Part shown: positions 8,130 to 15,751 of the stretch, piece after piece
Position numbering within the stretch: position 1 is the first letter of the stretch
How the letters are laid out: each line of letters opens with the position of its first letter
Assembly: GCA_024227995.1 (NCBI GenBank)
Contig: CP100465.1
Coordinates: 992,001 to 1,056,000 of the forward strand
Direction of reading: 5' to 3'
DNA: 64,000 bases
Origin: Halomicrococcus gelatinilyticus
GTDB taxonomy: Archaea > Halobacteriota > Halobacteria > Halobacteriales > Haladaptataceae
Notes under the pieces: model-generated
What the model saw: the letters and a program-made list of their open reading frames with translations, nothing else
Database searches by the model: none
What the model was told of the DNA's origin: nothing
Position numbers and translations under genes: made by a program

Positions 8130-9467
8130 ATGACAGACGTCGGCATCGACGCCATCGAAATCTGGACCGGCAAGCTCAAGCTCGACCTCGCGGAGACCTT
8201 CGCCCCCGAGATGGGCGAGGACCCCGAGAAGTACACGAAGGGGCTGGGCCTGTACGCCAGTTCGTTCCCGGACGCCCACGAGGACATCGTGACGATGGGC
8301 GCGAACGCCGCCCACCGGCTGATGGAGCGGAAGGGGCTGACGCCCGACGACATCGGGCGCATCGACGTGGCGACGGAGTCGGCGTTCGACAACTCCAAGC
8401 CCGTCTCGACGTACATCGCCGGCTGCCTCGAACAGGTGTACGACGAGGACTTCCACCACGCGAACAAGGGCGAACGGAAGTTCGCCTGCATCTCGGGCAC
8501 CCAGAGCCTCGACGACGCGTACAACTGGATCAAGGCGGGCCGCAACCGCGGCCGGTCGGCGCTCGTCGTCGCCACCGACACGGCGCTGTACGCCCGGGGC
8601 GACCCCGGCGAGGCGACCCAGGGCGCCGGCGCAGTCGCGATGATCGTGAGCGAGGACCCCGACCTGGTCGAACTGTCGACCGAGCAGGGGTACGGCAGCG
8701 CCGACGAGACCGACTTCCTGAAGCCCAACCAGCAGTTCCCGAGCGTCGACGGTAAGCGCTCGATGCAGGTCTACCTCGCTCGCATGCGCGAGGCGCTGGA
8801 AGACTTCGAGAGCGTCGCGGGCGACACCCACCCCGACGACTACGCCTTCATCCCCTACCACACGCCGTTCCCCGGCATGGTCCGGAAGGCCGGCCTGCTC
8901 GGCTACCGCCACATGATCCGCGGCACCGAGTACGAGGACGACCTCGCCGACGCCATCGACCGCCAGCCCCGCGAGGACGAGTTCGACGAGCGCGAGGACT
9001 ACGAGGAGGCCATCCGCGACTACATGGACGACCTGAAGTCGACCGACCAGTACCAGGAGTGGTACGGCGAGGCCGTCGACCCGACGCTCGACATCTCCCG
9101 CGAGGTCGGCAACTGGTACACCGGGTCGGTCCACATCGCTCGCGCGTCCGCGCTGCGCCACGCCGCCGAGAACGACCTCGACGTGACCGGTGACAGGCTC
9201 CTGGTCGGCTCCTACGGCAGCGGTGCCCAGGCCGAGATCCACGCCGAGACGGTCCAGGAGGGCTGGCGCGAGGAGATCGACGCTCTCGACGTCGACGAGC
9301 AGATCCGCAACCGCTACGACATCAGCTTCGAGGAGTACGAGCAGGTCCACGACCGCCACAACCACGAAAAGACCGTCGAGATGGAGGCGTTCACGGAGCC
9401 GAGCGGCGAGTTCGTGTTCACCGGCCGCGGCGCGATGGACGAGCGCGTCTACGAGTACGTCGAGTAG
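8130..9467 (+). CDS. hmgB: Hydroxymethylglutaryl-CoA synthase
   Basis: A 445-residue archaeal HMG-CoA synthase, which condenses acetyl-CoA with acetoacetyl-CoA in the mevalonate pathway that supplies isoprenoid lipids, quinones and retinal. Catalytic residues are visible: Glu83 in VATESAFDNSK, Cys120 in KFACISGTQS and the His of FIPYHTPFPGMVRKA near residue 245. Length and the GSYGSGAQAE motif near residue 360 match the family. The gene is monocistronic with its own promoter; the start is fixed by the TATA box 30 bases upstream. Confidence 0.95.
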   Translation: MTDVGIDAIEIWTGKLKLDLAETFAPEMGEDPEKYTKGLGLYASSFPDAHEDIVTMGANAAHRLMERKGLTPDDIGRIDVATESAFDNSKPVSTYIAGCLEQVYDEDFHHANKGERKFACISGTQSLDDAYNWIKAGRNRGRSALVVATDTALYARGDPGEATQGAGAVAMIVSEDPDLVELSTEQGYGSADETDFLKPNQQFPSVDGKRSMQVYLARMREALEDFESVAGDTHPDDYAFIPYHTPFPGMVRKAGLLGYRHMIRGTEYEDDLADAIDRQPREDEFDEREDYEEAIRDYMDDLKSTDQYQEWYGEAVDPTLDISREVGNWYTGSVHIARASALRHAAENDLDVTGDRLLVGSYGSGAQAEIHAETVQEGWREEIDALDVDEQIRNRYDISFEEYEQVHDRHNHEKTVEMEAFTEPSGEFVFTGRGAMDERVYEYVE

Positions 9468-9575
9468 TCGGCTCCATCGAACACTGCGGCCGCCAGCGTT
9501 CCGGCGCTGGTCCGCCCCTGTCCCATTCTTCCGCCACCCCCAACGGTTTAGCCGTCGAGGCGATACTTCGTGTCC

Positions 9576-10574
9576 ATGAGCGCGAACGACGCGCCGGGCG
9601 ACTCCGGCGACGCCGTCGCCGGCGAACCGGACCACGACGCCGACCCGACGGACGCCTTCGCCGTCCTCGGGAACGAGGTCCGGATGGCGGCGCTGCGGGC
9701 GCTCCTGGCGGCCGAGCGCGAGGCGTCGCCGGACGCGGACGCCGCGCTCACCTTCTCCGAACTGTTCGAGGCGACGCCGGCCGACGAGACGGCCGGGTTC
9801 GCCTACCACCTCCGACAGTTGACCGACCGCTTCTGCCGGCAGACCGACGACGAGCGGTACGTCCTCACCTACGCCGGCCGTGAGGTCGCGCGGGCCATCC
9901 GGGCCGGCACCTACACCGACAGCGTGGACGTCGACCCCATCCCCGTCGACGACCCCTGTCCGTTCTGCGGCGCGGCGGACCTCGTCGCGCGCGGCACGGA
10001 CAACTACGTCGCCATCGGCTGCGAGGCCTGCGACCGGCCGACGCTGACGCTGCCGTTCCCGCCGGGCGGCCACCGCGGCCACGCCCGCGAGAACCTGCTG
10101 GAAGCGTTCGACCGCCACCACCGCCACCGCCTCGCGCTGCTGGCCGACGGCGTCTGTCCGGAGTGCAGCGCGCCGGCCGAGGCGCGCGTGGGATACCGCG
10201 ACGACGAGACGACAGTGGATGGCGGTGAGAGTTGGGCCGACGCCACCGAAGCCCAGGATGCAGCCGCCGGCGGCGTCCCCCGGCGGCCGCAAGTGGCGTT
10301 CGACTGCGAGCACTGCGGCTGTCAGTTGCGGTCGCCGGTGACGCTTTCCGTGCTCGAACACCCCGCCGTCGTCGCCTTCTACCACCGCCACGGCGTCGAC
10401 GTGCGCGACCGGCCGCTGTGGAACGTCGGCGAGGAGTGGCGCGAGCAGGTCGTCTCGGAGGAACCGTGGTGCGTCCGCGTCTCCACGCGACTCGACGGCG
10501 ACGTGCTGTCGCTGTTCGTCGCCGAGAACCTGGAGGTCGTGGAGACGCGGGAGTCGTCAGTGAAAGCGTCGTAG
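9576..10574 (+). CDS. Winged-helix (ArsR-type) regulator with two zinc ribbons
   Basis: A 332-residue protein. After an acidic head, residues 25-110 hold a winged-helix domain (DAFAVLGNEVRMAALRALL, then FAYHLRQLTDRF). Two CxxC zinc-ribbon-like pairs follow: CPFCGAADL...CEACDRP (about 130-150) and CPECSAPAE...CEHCGC (about 190-250). Such proteins are common haloarchaeal regulators of unknown target. ATG at 9576 sits about 28 bases after GGTTTA (9545-9550); an in-frame GTG at 9570 is possible. It converges with the proteasome operon, ending six bases from the alpha gene stop. Confidence 0.75.
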   Translation: MSANDAPGDSGDAVAGEPDHDADPTDAFAVLGNEVRMAALRALLAAEREASPDADAALTFSELFEATPADETAGFAYHLRQLTDRFCRQTDDERYVLTYAGREVARAIRAGTYTDSVDVDPIPVDDPCPFCGAADLVARGTDNYVAIGCEACDRPTLTLPFPPGGHRGHARENLLEAFDRHHRHRLALLADGVCPECSAPAEARVGYRDDETTVDGGESWADATEAQDAAAGGVPRRPQVAFDCEHCGCQLRSPVTLSVLEHPAVVAFYHRHGVDVRDRPLWNVGEEWREQVVSEEPWCVRVSTRLDGDVLSLFVAENLEVVETRESSVKAS

Positions 10575-10579
10575 CGTAC

Positions 10580-11311
10580 CTATGCTGCGGCGTCGCCGTC
10601 GAGCAGGTCCAGCCTGTCGAGCGCCGACCGGCGCTCGTCCGGGGAGAGTTCTCGGTACTCCGGGTCGACCGTGGTCACGGCGATAGACTCGGGGGCGAGA
10701 CCGTCCTCCCTGGGTTCGGCGAGTGCCTCCAGCGCGAGGTCGACGGCGGCCTCGACGCCCAGGTCCTTGCGGTAGTGCTCTTCGAGGAACTCCCGGACGC
10801 CGCCGTCGTCGCCGATGGCGGCCGCCCGCCACTCCGAGGGCGTCCCGGAGGGGTCGGTCTCGAACAGGCGCGGCCGGTCGCCGTCCATCCCGCCGACGAG
10901 CAGCGCCGCACCGAACGGCCGCGCACCGCCCTGCTGGGTGTGCTCCTGGACGTGGTCGGTGAGCGCCTTCGTGAACGCCTCGACGCCCATGGGCTCGCCG
11001 TACCGGAGTCGGTCGGCCTGCGCGCGCCGCCGACCCACGTCGACGAGGCGGCGGGCGTCGGCGACGTGGCCGGCGCTCGCGAGGCCGACGTGGTCGTCGG
11101 CCGCATGGAGCTTCTCGACGCTTTCGGCCTCCAGCAGCGGCGACCGAAGGCGTCGCACTCCAGCGAGGACGACGCCGTCCCGCGCCCGGACGCCGACGCT
11201 CGGGGAGCCGCGCCGGACCGCCTCGCGGGCGTACTCCACCTGGTAGAGACGGCCGTCGGGCGAGAAGATGTTCGTCCCGCGGTCGTACGCCTGCTGGTTC
11301 GTGCCGTTCAT
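10580..11311 (-). CDS. psmA: Proteasome alpha subunit (second-type)
   Basis: A 243-residue alpha-type 20S subunit. The family signature YDRGTNIFSPDGRLYQVEYA lies near residue 10. The pocket lysine that receives HbYX tails of proteasomal ATPases is kept (SVEKLHAADDH), as is the following AGHVADAR helix, so docking of PAN/Cdc48-type ATPases is plausible. The usual AADKR is changed to AGVRR. The alpha gene follows the beta gene and overlaps its stop by four bases (ATGA), giving translational coupling. Alpha and beta subunits together form the degradation chamber. Whether this is the only alpha in the genome cannot be seen here. Confidence 0.9.
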   Translation of the reverse strand: MNGTNQQAYDRGTNIFSPDGRLYQVEYAREAVRRGSPSVGVRARDGVVLAGVRRLRSPLLEAESVEKLHAADDHVGLASAGHVADARRLVDVGRRRAQADRLRYGEPMGVEAFTKALTDHVQEHTQQGGARPFGAALLVGGMDGDRPRLFETDPSGTPSEWRAAAIGDDGGVREFLEEHYRKDLGVEAAVDLALEALAEPREDGLAPESIAVTTVDPEYRELSPDERRSALDRLDLLDGDAAA

Positions 11312-11940
11312 GCCGCCACCTCCGCGACCTCGGCGGGGTCGTCGTAGGATTCGAAGGCGACGGTCTCGCCGGTGATCTCCGCGAGCGTGACGCCGTTCCC
11401 GCTGGCGGTGTCGCGCTCGGAGGCGGCGTCGACCGCTCGCGCCGCGATCCGGCGGGCGGCGTCGAGCGACATCCCCGCCTCCTGCTCGCGTTCGAGGACG
11501 CCGTACGCCACCTGCATCCCGCTCCCGTTGGCGACGTAGTCGGCCTCGACGACGCCGCCGGCCGCGTCGAGGTCGTAGACGGCCGGCCCGTCCCCGTCGA
11601 CGCCGGCCAGCGTCGGCTGGTCGGCGCGGTACGGCCCCTGCCGCAGCGCGTTCCCGGCGAGCGTCGCCAGCGCGTCCATCGAGATGGTGTCGTCGCGCCG
11701 GGTGCCGTAGAGGCTCGTCTCCGCGCGGAGCGTCCGGACGAACGCCTGCAGGTTACCCACCGTGCCAGCCATCGTCAGCACCGCAGTCGGGTGGACCTGT
11801 TCGATCTTCTGGACGTCCTTGTTCGAGACGAACCGCCCGCCGAGGCTGGCGCGCCGGTCGGCGGCCGCGACGACCGCGTCGTCGGTCGTCAGCGCGACGG
11901 TCGTCGTGCCTGTCTTCGTCACCGAATCGCGTTCGGACAT
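11308..11940 (-). CDS. psmB: Proteasome beta subunit with very short propeptide
   Basis: A 210-residue beta-type 20S subunit. The catalytic threonine is Thr12 in TKTG|TTTVAL, so the propeptide is only 11 residues; Haloferax PsmB has one of about 49. The active-site Asp (AAADRRAS) and Lys (KDVQKIEQ) are present, as are the SGNG and Asp residues near the C terminus (ERDTASGNGV), so it should be an active peptidase. It is the first gene of a beta-alpha operon whose promoter region contains a perfect 18-bp palindrome. It is probably one of several proteasome genes in the genome. Confidence 0.92.
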   Translation of the reverse strand: MSERDSVTKTGTTTVALTTDDAVVAAADRRASLGGRFVSNKDVQKIEQVHPTAVLTMAGTVGNLQAFVRTLRAETSLYGTRRDDTISMDALATLAGNALRQGPYRADQPTLAGVDGDGPAVYDLDAAGGVVEADYVANGSGMQVAYGVLEREQEAGMSLDAARRIAARAVDAASERDTASGNGVTLAEITGETVAFESYDDPAEVAEVAA

Positions 11941-11975
11941 GGATGACGAGAGGGGTCGCCGACGGAAAAGTGTTA

Positions 11976-11993
11976 GCTAAAATATATTTTAGC
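11976..11993. promoter_or_regulatory. Perfect 18-bp AT-rich palindrome before the proteasome operon
   Basis: GCTAAAATATATTTTAGC reads the same on both strands and lies 36-53 bases before the beta-subunit ATG. It contains the only TATA-like sequence in that intergenic region, so a protein bound there would cover the TATA box. It lies between the XRE-type regulator gene and the proteasome genes. Confidence 0.75.
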
Positions 11994-12049
11994 CGGGCGA
12001 GACGAGCGGCGACGGGACGAGTGTGTTCGCCGTGTGGACCGGTGGGTCG

Positions 12050-12754
12050 TCAGGAGAGGTCGCGGAGGGACGCGAGCATCTCCGCCTTGTCGCAGTCGGA
12101 GACGGCGAGCGAGAAGCCGTCGAGGCGGGCGATGTCGGCCGCGTGCTCCCACAGGTCGTCGCGGTCGAGACCGTGGAGGACGACGGCGTTCGGCGTCGGG
12201 GTGACGACGCGCATCGCGACCAGCGGGGACTCCCCGCGCGTGACGTTCGTGAACACGAGCGCGCGGTTCGTGCTCTGGCCGTAGAGGTTGTAGAACTCCT
12301 CGCTGGAGAGGCGGGTGATGGCCTCGATGCTGTCGATGACGGTGTGTCCGGAGACGCGGTTCTGTCCGCCGTCGGCGAGTTCCGTCGCGTCGATGGCGTC
12401 GTAGAACCGGTCGAGGTCGACGGCGGTCGGGTACTCGCGCAGGTCGTTGACGATGTCGCTGTCGAACCCCGCGGAGACGACGCGGGCGTACTGGCGGATG
12501 CGGTTGCCGCCCCGCTGTTCGTCGATGTCGAGCAGGGCGGCGACGCTGCGGCTGACGACGCCGATGCCGGGGTTCTCGCGGCGACCGCTCTCGTAGTCGC
12601 TGACGACCGACGAGGAGACGCCGAGGTGGTCCGCGAGGTCCGTCTGGGAGACGTCGAAGTCGGTGCGCCACTTCCGTAGCGTCGCGCCGGGGTCGTCGCT
12701 CAACGTGACCTCGCCGGCCATGCGCTCGGCGAGGCGACGACGCGCGTCTGTCAT
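12050..12754 (-). CDS. XRE-type HTH transcriptional regulator (COG1709-like)
   Basis: A 234-residue protein. Residues 25-75 hold a clear helix-turn-helix of the Cro/C1 type (FDVSQTDLADHLGVSSSVVS, then DYESGRR). The remaining 150 residues form a conserved archaeal effector-like domain of unknown ligand (IDSIEAITRLSSEEFYNLYG, RALVFTNVTRGESPLVAMRV). The start at 12754 gives a normal basic N terminus. It lies just upstream of the proteasome operon on the same strand, separated by the palindrome, so control of that operon is a reasonable guess. No experimental target is known to me. Confidence 0.8.
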   Translation of the reverse strand: MTDARRRLAERMAGEVTLSDDPGATLRKWRTDFDVSQTDLADHLGVSSSVVSDYESGRRENPGIGVVSRSVAALLDIDEQRGGNRIRQYARVVSAGFDSDIVNDLREYPTAVDLDRFYDAIDATELADGGQNRVSGHTVIDSIEAITRLSSEEFYNLYGQSTNRALVFTNVTRGESPLVAMRVVTPTPNAVVLHGLDRDDLWEHAADIARLDGFSLAVSDCDKAEMLASLRDLS

Positions 12755-12828
12755 ACCTCCGCGTGTGCGGGTCGCCCGGAAAAGCGTGGCGATTATCGTA
12801 ACGAAGTTCGACGCGCGACGAACCCGCG

Positions 12829-13683
12829 TCAGCCGAGCGTCACGTCGAGGTACAGCATCACGACGACGCCCACCATCAGACCGAGGGTCGCCTCGCGCTC
12901 GTTCCCCCGCGAGTGGGTCTCGGGGACGATCTCGTCGCTGATGACGAACAGCATCCCGCCCGCGGCGAAGCCCATCGCATACGGGAGCATCGGATTGGCG
13001 ACGCCCACCGCGACGGCACCGAGCACCGCGAGCGGCACCTCGACGAGGCCCGCCCGGACGCCCGCAATGGAGGCATAGAACAGCGACCCGAGGCCGGCGT
13101 TGCGGGCGGCGACCGACACCGCCAGTCCCTCCGGGACGTTCTGGATGCCGATGGCGAGCATCAGCGCGAGGGCGTTGCCCAGCGCCACCGGGTCCCCGTT
13201 CGCGGACCCGAAGCCGACGCCGACCGCGAGCCCCTCGGGCATGTTGTGGAGCGTGATGGCGACGATGAAGAGCAGGACCGACGACAGCCGGCTCTCGTCC
13301 ACGTCTGTCGTCCGTCCCGCCGGCCCCTCGTCGCGCTGCTGCCCCGTGATGACGACGTGGACGTGGGGCACCCACTCGTCGGCCTGGTCGAGGACGACGA
13401 CGCCGAGGGCGATGCCGAGTATCACGGGAACGACCCCGCCGTCGGGGTGGTCGATGCCCGGGAGGATGAGGCTCGTGAAGCTGGCCGACAGCATCACGCC
13501 GGCCGCGAACCCGAGCGCGGCGTCGAGCGACCGCTCCGAGGGGTCGCGCCACACCACCACGAGCAGCGCGCCGAGCGTGTTGAACGCCGCGATGACGAGA
13601 CCACCGAGGAGCGCCTGCCAGACGGGGTCGCGGCCGGCGATCGCGACGAAGGCGTCGGCGAGCGTCGTCACTGTGAAGCGCAC
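12829..13683 (-). CDS. ZIP-family metal transporter
   Basis: A 284-residue membrane protein with about eight hydrophobic segments. The ZIP metal-site motifs are present: HNMPEGLAVGVGFG in transmembrane segment 4 and IQNVPEGLAVS in segment 5. A charged loop around residues 105-125 contains HVHVV, likely a metal-binding loop. It should import divalent metals such as zinc. GTG at 13683 is chosen because an AT-rich ATTTTTGT element lies about 25 bases upstream; GTG at 13671 is an alternative. A second, distinct ZIP gene occurs at 43941. Confidence 0.85.
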   Translation of the reverse strand: MRFTVTTLADAFVAIAGRDPVWQALLGGLVIAAFNTLGALLVVVWRDPSERSLDAALGFAAGVMLSASFTSLILPGIDHPDGGVVPVILGIALGVVVLDQADEWVPHVHVVITGQQRDEGPAGRTTDVDESRLSSVLLFIVAITLHNMPEGLAVGVGFGSANGDPVALGNALALMLAIGIQNVPEGLAVSVAARNAGLGSLFYASIAGVRAGLVEVPLAVLGAVAVGVANPMLPYAMGFAAGGMLFVISDEIVPETHSRGNEREATLGLMVGVVVMLYLDVTLG

Positions 13684-13828
13684 CCAACGAGGACGGGAGC
13701 GGACAAAAATCCGGGGGCAGCGAGCGTTACAGACCGACCCGTCCCGCGCCGCCACAGGTCGCTAGCCGTCCGGGGCGACGCCGTCCGGGGTCGCACCCTT
13801 TAACCGCGCGACGCACCGAGGTGTCGCC

Positions 13829-14488
13829 ATGCAGAGCCTCGAAGCCGAACTGGAGCGGGCGACCGCGCTCGACGTCGCCGACCTCGCGGACGCCATCGAG
13901 ACCATCGGGTTCGAGTGCACGCGCTGTGGCGCCTGCTGCACGGCCGAGGACGACGACCCCCACACCGCGACGGTGTTCCCCGACGAGGTCAGGGACCTGC
14001 AGGAGGCCACGGGAGAGGAGTGGCGCGACGTCGCCCGGCCGATGCCGTACGGACTGGAGGACGGGGACGACGGGAGTCCTACCGGCGAGACGTTCGAGTG
14101 GGCGCTCCAGACCGACGGCTGCGGCGACTGCCGCTTCTACGCGGAGGACGACGACGGCGTCGGCGCGTGCACCGTCCACGAAGACCGCCCGCTCATCTGC
14201 CGGACCTACCCGTTCAGCGTCGCGCTCGGCGGCACCAGCCAGCCGATGGGCGAGGCCGTCGACGAGGCGGGCGTCGTCCGCGCCCACGAGTGCGAGGGGC
14301 TGGGGCGCGACATCTCCCGGGAGGACGCCGAGGAGCTCGCGGCGGCGCTGAAGGAACGGGCCGTCCGCGAGATAGAGGAGGCAATCGCGGTTCGGGACAA
14401 CTACGAACCGGTCGACCCCGGCGACGGCGTCGTCGTCCACGACTCCGAGGGCGCGAAGCGACCGGACGGCAGCCGCCACGAGGGGTAG
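13829..14488 (+). CDS. YkgJ-family cysteine-cluster protein
   Basis: A 219-residue protein with the YkgJ signature: CTRCGACC at about residues 31-38, CGDCRFY near 98 and CTVHEDRPLICRTYPF near 115. These cysteines are thought to bind zinc or an iron-sulfur centre; the biological role is unknown. The ATG at 13829 has a TATA-like CCTTTAACC about 28 bases upstream, so the transcript is probably leaderless. It is 39 bases before the first moeA gene and may be co-transcribed with it. Confidence 0.85.
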   Translation: MQSLEAELERATALDVADLADAIETIGFECTRCGACCTAEDDDPHTATVFPDEVRDLQEATGEEWRDVARPMPYGLEDGDDGSPTGETFEWALQTDGCGDCRFYAEDDDGVGACTVHEDRPLICRTYPFSVALGGTSQPMGEAVDEAGVVRAHECEGLGRDISREDAEELAAALKERAVREIEEAIAVRDNYEPVDPGDGVVVHDSEGAKRPDGSRHEG

Positions 14489-14527
14489 TCCCACCCACTT
14501 TTGCCCCGGCGCGTCCAACGGGCGGGT

Positions 14528-15751
14528 ATGACAGAGGGAAAACCGGACCGCAAGGAGTCCGGGTTCAAGGAGACGACCCGCATCGCGGCGGCCCGCGAGC
14601 GACTCCGCGAGGTCGTGACCCCCCACGACCGCACCGAACGGGTGTCGCTGGAAGCGGCCGACGGGCGCGTGCTCGCCGAGGACGTCGTCGCCGAGCGCGA
14701 CGTTCCCCACTACCCGCGGGCGGCGATGGACGGCTACGCCGTCCGGGCGGCGGACACGTTCGGCGCGAGCGACCGTTCGCCGGAACTCCTCCGGCGAGAG
14801 GAGGCGATGGGCCCCGAGGCAGCGGTGCGGGTCCACACCGGCAGCGAACTCCCCGAGGGCGCGGACGCGGTGGTGATGATAGAGCAGGCGAACGAGATGA
14901 GTGGCGACGTCGAGGTGTTCGACGCCGTCGCCGAGGGCGAGAACGTCGCGCCGGTCGGCGAGGACGTCGAGGCGGGGAAGCGCCTCTACGAGGCCGGGCA
15001 CCGCCTGCGCCCCTCCGACCTCGGCCTGCTGAAGTCGGTCGGCGTGCGCGAGGTGGCGGTGTACGACCCGCCGTCGGTCGCCGTCGTCCCGACCGGGGAG
15101 GAACTGGTCGCCGAGGACCCCGGCCCGGGCGAGGTGGTCGAGACGAACGGCCTGACCGTCTCGCGATACGTCGAACGCTGGGGCGGCGCGTCGTCGTACC
15201 GCGACGTGGTCACCGACGACGAGGACGCGCTCCGGGCGGCTATCGAGCGCGACAGCGACCACGACGTCGTCGTCACGACCGGCGGGTCGTCGGTCGGCGA
15301 GCGCGACCTGCTGCCGGAGGTCGTCGACGACCTGGGCGAGGTGCTCGTCCACGGCGTCGCGCTGAAGCCCGGCCACCCCGCCGCGCTCGGCGTCGTCGAC
15401 GACACGCCCGTCGTGATGCTCCCCGGCTACCCCGTCGCCTGCATCGTCAACGCCGTACAGTTCCTCCGGCCGGCGATGAAGTGGGCGGGCCACCTGCCCA
15501 TCGAGGACGTGCCGACGACGACCGCGCGCCTCGACCGCAAGATACGGAGCGAACCCGGAGTGAAGACGTTCGCGCGCGTGAGCCTCGACGAGGACGACGG
15601 CGACCGCGTCGCCACGCCGACCCGGGCCAGCGGGTCCGGCGTCCTCTCCAGCGTCGCGCTGGCCGACGGCTGGGTCGTCGTCCCCGAATCGAGCGAGGGC
15701 ATCCCCGAGGGCGAGACGGTGACCGTCCAGGACTGGGAGGCGCTGCCATGA
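14528..15751 (+). CDS. moeA: Molybdopterin molybdenumtransferase MoeA
   Basis: A 407-residue MoeA, which inserts molybdate (or tungstate) into adenylated molybdopterin. Visible landmarks are AAMDGYAVRAADTFGA near residue 67, LPEGADAVVMIEQ near 112, VVPTGEEL and ETNGL near 190-210, VTTGGSSVGERD near 255 and ALKPGHPAALG near 280. The order of the four MoeA domains is normal and the length is typical. Its stop overlaps the start of a second MoeA gene (ATGA), so both are made from one message. Confidence 0.95.
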   Translation: MTEGKPDRKESGFKETTRIAAARERLREVVTPHDRTERVSLEAADGRVLAEDVVAERDVPHYPRAAMDGYAVRAADTFGASDRSPELLRREEAMGPEAAVRVHTGSELPEGADAVVMIEQANEMSGDVEVFDAVAEGENVAPVGEDVEAGKRLYEAGHRLRPSDLGLLKSVGVREVAVYDPPSVAVVPTGEELVAEDPGPGEVVETNGLTVSRYVERWGGASSYRDVVTDDEDALRAAIERDSDHDVVVTTGGSSVGERDLLPEVVDDLGEVLVHGVALKPGHPAALGVVDDTPVVMLPGYPVACIVNAVQFLRPAMKWAGHLPIEDVPTTTARLDRKIRSEPGVKTFARVSLDEDDGDRVATPTRASGSGVLSSVALADGWVVVPESSEGIPEGETVTVQDWEALP

